From contig JALECJ010000257.1 of NCBI GenBank assembly GCA_023515745.1, positions 870,687-934,686 of the forward strand: a stretch of 64,000 nt of DNA. Direction: 5' to 3'. The translations under genes and the position numbers were made by a program. Below, in pieces: positions 20,884-33,489 of this stretch (position 1 is its first letter; every line of letters starts with the position of its first letter). The DNA comes from Amoeboaphelidium protococcarum. Its lineage: Eukaryota; Aphelidiomycota; Aphelidea. The notes under the pieces were generated by a model, which was not told the DNA's origin, ran no database searches, and saw nothing but the letters and a program-made list of their open reading frames with translations.

Positions 20884-22068
20884 TCAGGGAAGAGGCTCTT
20901 CATTGTCACTGAGTCTCGCCAAGTGTAAATACGCATCTGTTCCGTATCCTTCCATACTGATCAGGCGCAAATCTCCGCCAAAGTACCGGGCATACAGTCG
21001 TGATAATGGCAGTCCGTAACCGAATCCAGCCAGGGGAGCTTTGAAATCGGACTAACTCGAGTTTGGATCCATAGCAGGAGCTTTAGCTGTAGTGTACAAA
21101 TAAGTCCATACCATGTTCATCTCCGATCTAGGGATACCGCCACCTTCATCGCTAATCTTCACCGTAATATCTTCTTTACCCTCGGCGACAATCAGCTTGA
21201 TTCTAGGATAAGCGTCACTATCCAGACCATGAGTCTCCACAACGGCACGCAATGAATTCTTCAATAGTTCAAACAGCATGTGATGCAGATGACTCGGAAC
21301 ATACATAAACTCCAAATCTTTCGGACAATACATCTTAATTTCCGGTGCCTTGAATAGACCATAATAATCTTCACATATGAATCTAGAATTATCAATCGCA
21401 TCCTGCGCAATCTCTGCAACATTGGTCTTGGTACAGATGACACCAACATAACCAGGTCTGTGCTGTCCCTTGTTCAACGCAATATGTTATCCTATCAACA
21501 TACGGATCCCTATGCGAGACATGTAGAATCTATCTAGAAAAGATTACACTGCAGAGTCCATTATAAGAGAGCGGTTGAAATTCTTCAATTCAAGAATACC
21601 AGTGGCCACAGACTATACTACCGGGTCATGTCGCCTCTTTATCCCCTCAATCACCTGGGTGAAATTGCTATTAAAAGTATCCACATTTGATGGTAGTTGC
21701 GGTTCATTATCATCCACTAGAATGTGATATCTCTTACTCCCGTTCGAGCGATACTTTGTCTTGACACCCTAAGGCAGTTCCATCTTGGGAAACTCGATCA
21801 GCTCCTAGAATGACTCTGCATACCAGTTCTTGACTTTAATTACGCTCGGCATATCACTGAGACCATGCGGAAGATTCTCTAATTCAACTACTCGATGAGC
21901 CAGTCTGATAGGAAGTTCATCTTGCAAGAACATGGCCGCCTTCAACAGCGTTCCCTGCGATGGATTCTGTCCAAACTCAACCATTTGTCTCAGCGATACT
22001 CCAGTCTGCGGGAACGATGCATAATGCTTGATCTACTTGGCTAAGATGTCTGAAATCTTGAACAGCAT
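20884..22068 (-). CDS. Mitochondrial pyruvate/branched-chain dehydrogenase kinase (PDK family)
   Basis: Histidine-kinase-fold Ser kinase that inactivates the pyruvate or branched-chain ketoacid dehydrogenase complex in mitochondria. Of 394 residues, the N-terminal part contains [16 protein letters not shown] and [15 protein letters not shown]. The ATP site has the N box [12 protein letters not shown], the G1 box ISDEGGGIP and the G2 box [18 protein letters not shown]. The TAA at 21487-21489 (RMLIGQH) falls on the Gln of the conserved RMLxxQH motif. MLFKISDIL at 22068 is the first ATG after TGA; a targeting exon further upstream cannot be excluded. PDK versus BCKDK cannot be decided by eye. 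Confidence 0.9.
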
Positions 22069-22432
22069 ATTCAAATTTACTGATAACTCAACTGGTGAAA
22101 GTTAGAGTATATTCGAATCCAATCAACTTTAGATCGGCAATTGAATGGGAGGAAGAAGAAGAATAAAATAGAAGAACGTTGTTCAAACACGCGGGATTGT
22201 TGAAATGCAAGCAGTCTTGACCAGTATGGCTGGATGTGTTGAATAACTTATTTACTTGCCAGATACAATGGAAATACCTTTGTCTAATGTAATAAGACAT
22301 TACGCTACCTTTGTGCCTCATAATGAAGTATTTCAGGTTGATAATGTGAGGAGAGTCACAACGCGGAGGACAGCGATGATAAATTTCATAATATACAAAA
22401 AACGTTGTATTACAGAAGTACGGCTAAAGCAA
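22069..22432. other. Spacer between PDK and poly(A) polymerase
   Basis: About 360 bp between two minus-strand genes; contains the PDK promoter. Purine-rich on the plus strand at 22149-22164. Nothing else recognised. Confidence 0.3.
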
Positions 22433-24352
<1,920 letters not shown>

Positions 24353-24908
24353 ATTACGTTGAGATTCCAATTCAATTGATATCACAAACTAAATAATTTT
24401 AAATTGATAAACTTTAGGAGAGAGGACTACGTATAAATTAAATATCAGGCTGATGTGAGTCAATACAATACGCCAGATATCAGACAGAAGAATTATCTGC
24501 AGTGATGAAATCAGAAATCGATAAAGCGCGCTCAACAAAGACGGAAAGAAGAAATCGATTGAAGCCGGACGAACATGCAAAAGTGTCATCGCAATAACGA
24601 AACTCTTTCATTCCCGTCCCGTTCGTTTCAGTCGCGTGATAACTGCTCCAGTCAGTCAGCCCTCTTCTCTCTTACTCTCTCTCTCTTCCTGTTCCTGTTC
24701 CTCTGCAGTATTCTGCTTGTATCCTGTTTCTATTCTCGTTCTGTTAATTGTTCCATTTCTCGTTAATAGTTTTAGTTAGTTTGCGTCAATTTCAAATTTA
24801 GTTTCTTGTATCCCTTTGACTCACCTCTTTTGGTCAGTAAAAGTGCAGATTGGACTATCTTCTTCTCTCTCCCTGTATTTCTCTCTAAACAGATTATAAA
24901 TATATTTG
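24353..24908. promoter_or_regulatory. Divergent promoter region, PAP1 / dynein LIC
   Basis: About 550 bp. CGTTTC at 24624-24629 and a long CT-rich tract at 24661-24706 lie on the coding strand of the dynein gene. No other feature recognised. Confidence 0.4.
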
Positions 24909-26153
24909 ATGGATCAATTTGTTGAACTGAGTGGTCTTGATCCCACACTTTATTAATTACCTCATTTGTAAAGTGTATTTGTACTCAAGTAGTCTTATCA
25001 GTAGAAGTTGTTGGAATAATAATCAAAATAGTTCAAGTTTGTGGATGGTTTGGTCAAGTTTGTATTTGATCTCAATTCTAGCGGTATTGAGTAGTAGAAT
25101 AAAGGTGGTGCTAATAATAACGTGTTCAGTGTAAGTAAGAGTCTGAACGCGTAGATTGTTGCTCATCAGGCAGCTTCGTTTGTAAAGAGCATATAGCCTG
25201 ATCTGATACTTGTGGTAATTGACCGTTTTGATGAGCATATTCTGCTGAACGCCGTTTAGTCTATTCAATAGCTTGCTAACTGTATTGAGGTTAATGTTGT
25301 GGATCATAGTACGGATAATTAGTTTAAGCAGTTCAAGTTTCCCTGTCACATTGTGATTGTAGTCAATACTGCGGAAGTGAAGGAGTTTGAGGACGCGTAT
25401 GGATCAGATATGGTAGACTTTGTGTAATAAGCATTGCGAGTACTTGCTCTTTAGTTTAACTGTACTCTATTCTTCACCAATACTTTCAAGAGTGAGAATG
25501 TGCGAGGATGTCTTCAATACTTAATGTAGAATATTGATTAAGATGCTTTACAATACTCCAAAGATAATTAAGTGGAACCTGAAGTTGTTGATAGAGAATC
25601 GCTGTTCGTACCTGCAGGTTGGGATTCCATGGGGAAGATGTTAGTGCTCAACGAGTAATTTGATTATGAAAAGTTTCTGGTTTAGAACAATAATAATGGT
25701 CTAGACTTTACCGATGTTATATCTCATTGCCGCATTGGTCAGTCCGTCGATACTACTGAAGTGTAAACTTAGAGCTAAATACTTGATGATTATTAACGGT
25801 TTTTGCAGTAGCTTAGTAAGTAGTACGGTATATCATCTGCCACGGCTCCATCACCTGGACCTTTGGCCGGTGGTGGCGGCTCAAAGTCTAAAAATTCAAG
25901 TCAGCAAGATTTGCTGCAAACTTCCTCTGCTGCTGCTAGTGGTGGTGCAGATTCGGCTAGTTCTACACAGAATCAAGTGCTAGCTAATTTCTTTTCCAGT
26001 CTATTGAAGAAGGGTGGTGGTGGTGGTGGTGCACAAAGTTCTGGTAGCACCTCCTCTTCCATTGGCTCAAGTTAAGCGGGCAATTAAAAGTTGACTAGGG
26101 AACAGGCTGAAGCTGAACTAAAGAAACTCAAAGCGAAATAGTAATCAAAATGA
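24909..26153 (+). CDS. Cytoplasmic dynein light intermediate chain
   Basis: Dynein light intermediate chain links the motor to cargo adaptors. The 414-residue frame has the LIC core with PDLILVVIDRFDEHIL, PCHIVIVVNTAEVKEF and SLFVPAGWDSMGKMLVL, the last matching animal LIC (VPAGWDNDKKI). A low-complexity C-terminal part follows, with SPGPLAGGGGSKSK, LANFFSSLLKKGGGGGGAQ and an acidic/basic end. The NFF-type amphipathic helix (NQVLANFFSSLLKKG) resembles the adaptor-binding helix of LIC C-termini. I see no Walker A (GxxxxGK) near the N-terminus. No intron is seen. Its 3-prime end converges with Tps2, 117 bp apart. Confidence 0.78.
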
Positions 26154-26270
26154 ATTTGATCTGCATCCTTAGTAATCAGAATTAAATTGCCTTGCATTTA
26201 TTAAAGTTTTAATCATCGAATTCTCTCGTACTCTTTAAGATTCAGGAGATTGTATAAACTTGCATCGGAA

Positions 26271-28649
26271 TCACTTTTAAGAAGAGCCAAACTTGCTCAG
26301 GATGTCCACCAATTGTTCACTACTCTCCACATGCCAGTCAGCCAGAGTCATCTTGGCTGCCGTACCAATGGTACAAGTAATGATGTTACATGCTGGACCG
26401 TCTTAAACTTGAGCGCCCACTGTCAATTCTTTATTTTCAAGTGCAGCCGCTGGTGTCTAGCACTTTCTCAACTATCTGAACATATCTTCATCAGTCTTGT
26501 CGTCACCGGCACAGAACACAAAATCTGCTCCAGCGTGCAACTGCATCAACTTATTCACAATCTCTCCCTTGTTGATAGCTTGTGGACGTATCTCCAGATT
26601 CTTCTTACCAACCAGCACCTCAACTGGCAATTTCGATATGATTGCATTCTCCAAATGATTATGACACTCTTTTGCCTACCATGAACCATAGCTTGGATCA
26701 GCCAAACGATAATGCCAAGTGAGAGAACTTCTCTTCTCCTCAATAAATGACCCCGGTGTACGCTCAGTGTAATACTCAAATATTGGCAATACATCATCCT
26801 TCCATGACAAATCAATCTCCTCCGACAAATTAATCCACTTATCAGAGCCTACGTACTTGATAAAACACCCATGCTCTGCAGACATACCCAAATTCTTCAC
26901 AGATCCCAGCCAACCGTCCAACGCCACCTGATCTCTACCAGATACAACGTATACAATTGTATTATCATCACTCGTCAGCTTTGCCAGAGATTCAACAGTC
27001 AAATCGGAAGGAATCGCAGCATTGGGAGTCTTTCTAATTGGGGTAAGAGTTCCATCATAGTCTAGGAAGAATATTCTCTTCTTGGATTTTGAATACATGT
27101 CAACACATTACTGAATATCCAAGACCGGAGTAGGATTCTACTGCTCTGGCTACAACGCTGTCAACATCATTTAGTCAACAAAAGACTTGGCCCAGTTCTG
27201 TGCATTATTTCTCTTCACATACTCGTACAACTGTCTGTGCTTATCTTCTTTATCTTTGGCAGACATTGACAGGGCATTATTGATAGACTTTGCAACTCCA
27301 ACATAATCCCAAGGATTAACCAGAATGGCATCTTGCAATGATCCAGCTGTGCCCGTAAATTCACTTAGAATCAAAGGGCCATGATTCTCTTGCTAGCATA
27401 CAATGTACTCATGACTACTAGTGTTCATTCCATCACGGACACTTGTAATCAATGCAACATCAGCTATGCTCAGCAGGGCATAGTACTCGTCTCTCTCAAT
27501 GACTTAATGGTAATGATGCACAGGCACGAATCCCAAAGAGCCATAACTACCATTAATCCTGGAGACCAACTCTGAAATCTACGTCTCTAGCTTCGGAGAG
27601 GATGACTCTGTAGGAGACGTGACTTGAATCAGCACAACTTAATCCTGCCACTCTGGGTACTAATCAAGAAACTTTTCGAATGCATTCAACTTGTGCTAGA
27701 CACCCTTGATCTAGTCCAACTTATCCCGGCCAATGATAATCTTCTTGCCAGCATACATTTCTCTGATAGACGCAATCTTTGCTAGAACACTGGGCTTATG
27801 ACGGTTCTTTTCCGCTTCATCGACATCAATACCAATGGGAAACACCTAAATAGAGACAAATCTACCATCATCCTCAACACCCTTGGAATTACTTTCACAT
27901 CCAAGTATACGAGTGCAGGCAGAGATGAAGTGTCTCGCGTAAGAGTACGTCTGGAAGCCAATCAGATTACTACCCAACATACCTTTAAGCACATCTTTAC
28001 GCTGAGGCAGACACCTGAAGATTTCACTCGAAGGGAACGGCGTATGGAGGAAGAATCCAATTACAGCATCGGGTATCAGTTCACGCAGCATCTGTGGCAG
28101 TAACAGGAAATGATAGTCGTGTATCCATATATGATCTCCCGGTTGATACTCTTGGGCAATTTCCTTGGCAAACTGCTGATTAACCTTGATATAGTCAGCC
28201 CACCATTACTTCTCCTTAGTTCCATCAGAAGGTTGCCACATAATGTAATGAAACAGTGGCCACAGGTTAGTTTTACAGAAGCCTTCATAATGCCCGTTAG
28301 ATTACTAGACATCAATATGAATGGGGCGAACATTGTACTTTTTCTGCAGCGCTTAATGTACAGCCTTGTCATCAGACTCGATCGATCCAATGATCACCGC
28401 ATTATCCAGAGACTGAATGCCCGCGAACAGAGCACCAAAATCACGCCTGACTCCAAACTTGAACTCTGCATCCATCAACTTATGGCCATTAGCTTCCTCA
28501 TGGTTAACAGCATTATTACCTTCCACAGAACCATTCGTTACATCTTACTCTCCATTCAATTGCTCGGACCGAACACAAGTGTATGGTAAGAAGTGTGTTA
28601 CAATCAACGCCCGACCACCAGTATTTCCACTTCCATTCTCAACTTTCAT
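26271..28649 (-). CDS. TPS2: Trehalose-6-phosphate phosphatase, Tps2 type (synthase-like plus phosphatase domains)
   Basis: Second enzyme of trehalose synthesis. The 792-residue protein aligns with yeast Tps2 throughout. The GT20 domain reads IWIHDYHFLLLPQMLRELIP, SNLIGFQTYSYARHF, KKIIIGRDKLD and DVALITSVRDGMN. The HAD phosphatase domain starts near residue 530 with RIFFLDYDGTLTPI and ends with GDDKTDEDMFRQL. The TAG after DEDMFR matches Gln in yeast (DEDMFRQL), and the TAA in QDQVVLIQV matches DQVVLIQV. The N-terminus lacks the glycine-rich loop of active Tps1, as in other Tps2 proteins, so phosphatase is the likely activity. The frame also stays open upstream into the promoter, which I excluded. 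Confidence 0.93.
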
Positions 28650-29377
28650 CTTTTATTGTAATGTATATTTACTAAAAGCAGCAATAGACACAAAAACTTG
28701 GATTAGATAAAATTAGTAGCCACTGTGTAATTTACCACTTTACAAAGACCACACAGTAATACAGATGTGACGAGGAGAAACGCGATAAGAAGAAATGAAC
28801 GAATTTTGAGAGAACGAGCGAATCGATGGAGAACGATGAATGATTGATTGATTGATTGATCGAATGATGAATAGGGATGAATGCATGTTGAAGGGAACGA
28901 ACGATTAAAGTTGATTCTTGATGAAGATGATGACAACATTACGTCCTCGATAAGATACAAGAGATATTTAACATTAATTATTAACTAAGATGCTGTTAAA
29001 TCGATATATAGTTGTGTTGACGCGTCTAGTTACTAAATGTTCTCGTCATACCGTGTCCTATTTACTGTAGATGCAATTAAGTTTCAACAAGTTTTCAAAA
29101 TCTCATAAATTTAATGGTGCTGCATTCAGTGTCATTGCTAGGGTAGCCCTTATAGATGGGTGGTTTTAGAATTGAATAATACTGTAATGTTGGTATAATG
29201 ATGACGCGTTTTGATTGTCATACTACCAAATTTTATTGATTGAGATGTATATGATTCTACCCCAATGTGTTGGGAGTCTTTTGAAGAGACTTCAGGGGTG
29301 GGTGAATTAAAGTGATTGGGTCCGCCTTTGCCACTTTCACTTACTATCTCGAGTTATTACGATCACTCCCTAGCGTA
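28650..29377. promoter_or_regulatory. Divergent promoter region, TPS2 / membrane protein
   Basis: About 730 bp, the longest gene-free stretch. GAAACG (CGTTTC on the minus strand) lies at 28777-28782 upstream of TPS2. ACGCGT hexamers lie at 29020-29025 and 29204-29209. A TGAT repeat is at 28841-28860. No RNA gene recognised. A first exon of the plus-strand gene could lie near 29245-29300 but is not supported. Confidence 0.4.
28841..28860. repeat. (TGAT)5 microsatellite
   Basis: Five tandem TGAT units in the TPS2 promoter region. Confidence 0.8.
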
Positions 29378-30277
29378 ATGTCTATACAAAGCATATTTGA
29401 GGATTTATTCATCATAATACGAGGTCTTTTGGCTTTTATAATTCTCTTAACGGTGTCAACGGCAGCCTACGGTATCAATGATCTTGTTGGATCAATTCTT
29501 GGATGGGTTGCTGCACTGAAGAACAGGTAGAATGGAGGATTGACGAAGTAGCAAATCTGGCGCGATTTGGCGGTGCTTGCCTTTGGGTTGGCTCTAATAT
29601 TGTAATGCACTTACAGTATTTATCAACTTTAAATGCAGAAGGCCTTGAGCCATGGGTTCTCAGACTAGTCGCTGTGGACACTGATCATTGTCTCCTGGAT
29701 TGTGGCGTTAATTCTAACGTTCACTGTTTAGCAGTCTTACTCAGACAAGTACATTAAACGTGATGATCTCTCTTAGTTAAGCACTTTTAAGAATGGGGCG
29801 CGATTTACCTTATACTCCATCACATCAGGTATATTTCTGTGTACGCTGTTTGTAATGTCATTTGCTAAATACGACGATGTACTCGTGTTGAGCAATCTGT
29901 AATCTATCTATGACGGTGATGATCAGTCCCAGATTACGCAGATGCCTAGAATTCTTTTGTTGGCTCTGATTGCATACTGTCCTTGTATATTCTAGTATGT
30001 GATGTTTAGTTTGCAAGAGAGCTATAGTATTATGTCATTTATAAGCATCCCGCTAACGCGTTATGCATTGGTAATCATTGTTTGGCTGATTGAACTCTTT
30101 GGATACAGTTATATGATTGATTAGTTGGTAGTATACGCGTATCTTGGTCCTCTAGGATTGCCTTTGTTGATATCAATGGTAATATTCTAGATCATGGCAC
30201 TGTTATTTGAAAACTTCTACGGTACAGTCCTTAAAATGAGCTTGCCTTAGCATGTCCCTTTGTCTGTAAAGGCGTGA
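29378..30277 (+). CDS. Polytopic membrane protein of unknown function
   Basis: Single-exon frame of 299 residues with about seven hydrophobic segments, for example FIIIRGLLAFIILLTVSTAA, DLAVLAFGLALIL, LWTLIIVSWIVALILTFTV, LLALIAYCPCIFQYVMF and YALVIIVWLIELFGYSYM. No signal peptide is distinct from the first helix. TAA/TAG are used as Gln at about 18 positions. I do not recognise the family. A second unknown polytopic protein of similar size lies at 32399 on the same strand, with an unknown secretory protein between them on the opposite strand. The stop lies 119 bp from the stop of that converging gene. Confidence 0.75.
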
Positions 30278-30396
30278 GTTTATTCTAATTCAAAAGCATT
30301 TGGTAAGATGTAGTTTTACGGAATCATTTACGAAGTTATGGAAATATACTAATAACTAAGAGTTAGGATTATATCATTCTTCTATCATCTTTATAT

Positions 30397-32213
30397 TCAG
30401 CCACTGAGACAATACTTATTGACTTCGCCTTTCAAAAGCTGTATGATAACATCAATAAAGAAAATTACACCTTCTACGCAGTCATTCATCACATAAGATA
30501 TCTGACCCAACGATTCAGTCGACTGTAAAAGACATTAATCCAGCCTTAATTTGTATTATCTTGCCTCGAAATGAACTTGGAACGAACTATAGAACCCGCA
30601 AAATAAGCTGTCACCATTTCTGGATCACCTTTAAGTAGATGGCGCAATTGATCGCCGGGATTAAGCCCATGCCATGTAAATGATACCATTTCCAAGTGAG
30701 CGAATGCCTTCTATTTAGCAAACATTTGTACAGAAGATGACCAGTCAACGTGAAGTAACTGATCGACTTAGGACCATGTTTGAATTACAATTTATAGTCG
30801 CTTAACTGGTAATTTTCCAATGTGATTCAAAAATCCTTTAATCTACCCTATACTCAGTATATCCGGATTTAGAATTATCGCGTAATCTTGCAACAAACGT
30901 TAACTTTTTAGTTTACCAACAGCACTGGAGACATGTTTAGAGAGTTCCGCCACCGAATCAAAAGGTGTTGCATGAGACGTAACGTCAAAATTCAAGTAAC
31001 CATATAGCTGCAAACTTCTTCCATACAAACGTAATATACGCGCGCCATGCATTTACCAACTATAAGATCCATATAAAATCTAAACATTCATCTTTGAATC
31101 AACAGTTGATATAGCGTCCCAGAAAGCTCCACAATATTCTAAATTGCCGTATACACCCTCACTTATGCTAAATGTGTATACCACATCCCGTCGATTCTTG
31201 GTGAACTACTGCAAAGAGCTCAGTAACAAGGAGAGAGATTATTGCAATTACATAGGAGACAGAAGAAGTCCGTCAACAACAATGTCATGAATGTTGACAT
31301 CAATCTTATCTAGCTCGTGAGGATTAAAACTGGCGCCGAGAGGATCAAAGATTATGCTATCTGCAGTATTAATTTAATTCAAACTTTGACCACCTAATGA
31401 AACCAAGAGCAAGATGGAGTAGCGCAATGTCAAGTTGCTTTCACCTTTGACAGATTCACCTTCATTTTAAGTAGCTGATATTCTATCACGTAACTACTAT
31501 AGATTGCGCTGACGCACTGTTTAACGCAAAAAGATCCTGGCTATTCCATCATCCGACGTAACAATTTCAGCCTTTTCATACGCTTTTATTGCCAGCGTCA
31601 CTCGAAACGGTAATGCACTCAATTAAGACAGATAATCACTATGCTACGACAACTAGTGCATTTGAGAGCATGATAAAACAATATTCAAGCTGAAATCTTC
31701 AATAACAGACATTTCAGTAATTACCTACAAGACCTTGTCCAACTTTGAGAGTAGCTCATATGATAAAATATCAACATCATCGTGCTGATTGTCAAAGTCG
31801 ACCGTCATTTGGTTGTGTAAAATCAACTCTCTTGCCAGCAGACTAGCTTTATTAAAATCGTCATACAAGACCAACGAAGACCTAAATAGCCTGTACATCA
31901 GGCTATGGAATCTTTACTGCGTGCACCAACCCGACTACTGGGGCATGAAATTTCGCAACTTGCTGGATACCTATTTCAGAGGCATTCCACGTTCACAATA
32001 CAATCTCACGCGGTTAAAGTACACTTGAGGATCTTCTGTAGATTTCCATTCAGGCTTATTACCGTCAAACCAAAATTGGTGAATATTTTCTAAAACTGGC
32101 AAAGGAAGATTGGTGATATCCAAGACACCAGTATCGCTCTCAGTGCATAATACCTATACCATGAGTAAGACGTATAAGGATAACACGCGTGACAAGACGC
32201 GTTAACCAGCCAT
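30397..32213 (-). CDS. Secretory-pathway protein of unknown function
   Basis: A signal peptide is evident (MAGQRVLSRVLSLYVLLMVQ, cleavage expected after VLC). The long first exon runs to about 30588 and an intron ending TTTTACAG at 30523 joins a second exon (30397-30522) reading STESLGQISYVMNDC to TGA. The donor is uncertain: GTTCGT at 30587 (65 nt) or GTGACA at 30614 (92 nt); both keep phase 0. With the first, length is 583 residues. Motifs include QFWFDGNKPEWKSTEDPQVY, VVYTFSISEGVYGNLEYCGA and LQLYGYLNFDV. No membrane helix is seen after the signal. Family not recognised. Confidence 0.7.
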
Positions 32214-32398
32214 TTTACATCAATATTAAGCTACAAAAATCAAATTACAAGGTGCAAGTAGAAGAGGAAGGTCTTATCAGGGAAAATCCATATTAGAACA
32301 GCCCCTGTTTGATTCTTCATCTGCCAATCAAAGATCGATTTTGACTTCTCTAAACTGCATAACGAAATAGATAAAATCCATTTTTAATCCAAAGCATT

Positions 32399-33256
32399 AT
32401 GGTTGAAATTCCAGATATGAAAGTATTCGAGAATAGATGGGTAGAAATTTAGATTCTGTATTCCTGCTTATACACATTTGGCATTCTGAACGTGGTGGCG
32501 AGTGTATTGGGAATGTCTGTCACTTCGATGCAGATGCGAATGCCCATATCCATCACTATTGCATGCTCCTGTTTGGCCGTCTCCTTACCATATAGCCTCT
32601 ATACATTTTATCAACTCTATGCACGATGTAGCTAATATATTGGTTATTACTCGGTGCCATTAATACTTGTATCTATTCTATTGGGTGTCGCTTTAGGAAT
32701 TTATTTGTTCAAATCTGTCAGTCGCGTTACTATAAAATGCGCTGGTTATTCTAAATCAAGGTATTGGATATGCTTTTACGCGTCCACGTCCGTGTTTCTA
32801 ATGAGCTGGTACAATGGACTTTAGAATGACGATGGAATACTACACCTCTTGGACGGTACTAATCTTATCAGTAGCTTGTAAAGTGGCAGCGTATTTAAAG
32901 GCCATGAATACTTTACAGCTGGCTATTTCCTACTAACATTCTCTCATGTGTTGATTGACTTTGTCTATTGGTTCTAGTGCGTTGATAGCGCTTCTAGATG
33001 GTATCAGTTTTTATTTGTTGTGCTAAGGTATGCTGTGCTGTTTCCACTCCTAGATCTAAGCGTTCCGTCGACTGATCTATACAGTGTGGCTTTACTGTTT
33101 GTAAGCACAGTCGGTGTGGTGGGAGTGACTCTGTACAATATGTTCTTCATCATGGATCTGTGGGAGGGAGTGCGAATGAGACCATAACCGATTGATGCTC
33201 TTCCATTAACAAAGCACTCCAAGATGACTATCAACTGTTTGATTGTACAGTGCTGA
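32399..33256 (+). CDS. Polytopic membrane protein of unknown function
   Basis: Single-exon frame of 285 residues with about seven predicted membrane helices, including LYSCLYTFGILNVVASVLGM, ITIACSCLAVSLPYSLYTF, SVPLILVSILLGVALGIYLF and VALLFVSTVGVVGVTLYNM. The C-terminal tail is short and cytosol-like (MRPQPIDALPLTKHSKMT). The number of helices would allow a receptor-like fold, but no receptor motif is visible. TAA/TAG read as Gln; ends at TGA. It is divergent from the secretory protein at 30397-32213 with 185 bp between starts. Confidence 0.72.
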
Positions 33257-33340
33257 ATTAATTGTATCAATTATTGCTATCTTTTTTTCTATACGTGTTC
33301 GTACACACGTGCTTATTCACTAAAGACTCTCACAATGATG

Positions 33341-33436
33341 TTTCTCTCTGCCTCTCTCTCTCTCGTGTTTCTTCTCGCGGTGCTTCTTTCCCAAATTGAC
33401 GCGATCGTTTCTCGTTCGTTCATCGTTTCTCTCTAC
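33341..33436 (+). promoter_or_regulatory. CT-rich promoter with two CGTTTC motifs
   Basis: Strongly pyrimidine-rich on the coding strand, with CGTTTC at 33406-33411 and 33424-33429, 60-80 bp upstream of the start at 33490. The same arrangement precedes several other genes in the window. Confidence 0.4.
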
Positions 33437-33489
33437 TAACCTTCTTCTTTACTTGTATTGTTGTTGAGAAGGTACTGCAATTTGAGGAT

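Noticed and set aside
28703-28960. N-terminal extension of Tps2 and an overlapping minus-strand frame
   Set aside because: The DNA contains the promoter motif and a TGAT repeat, and the extension is low-complexity with no match to Tps2 proteins.
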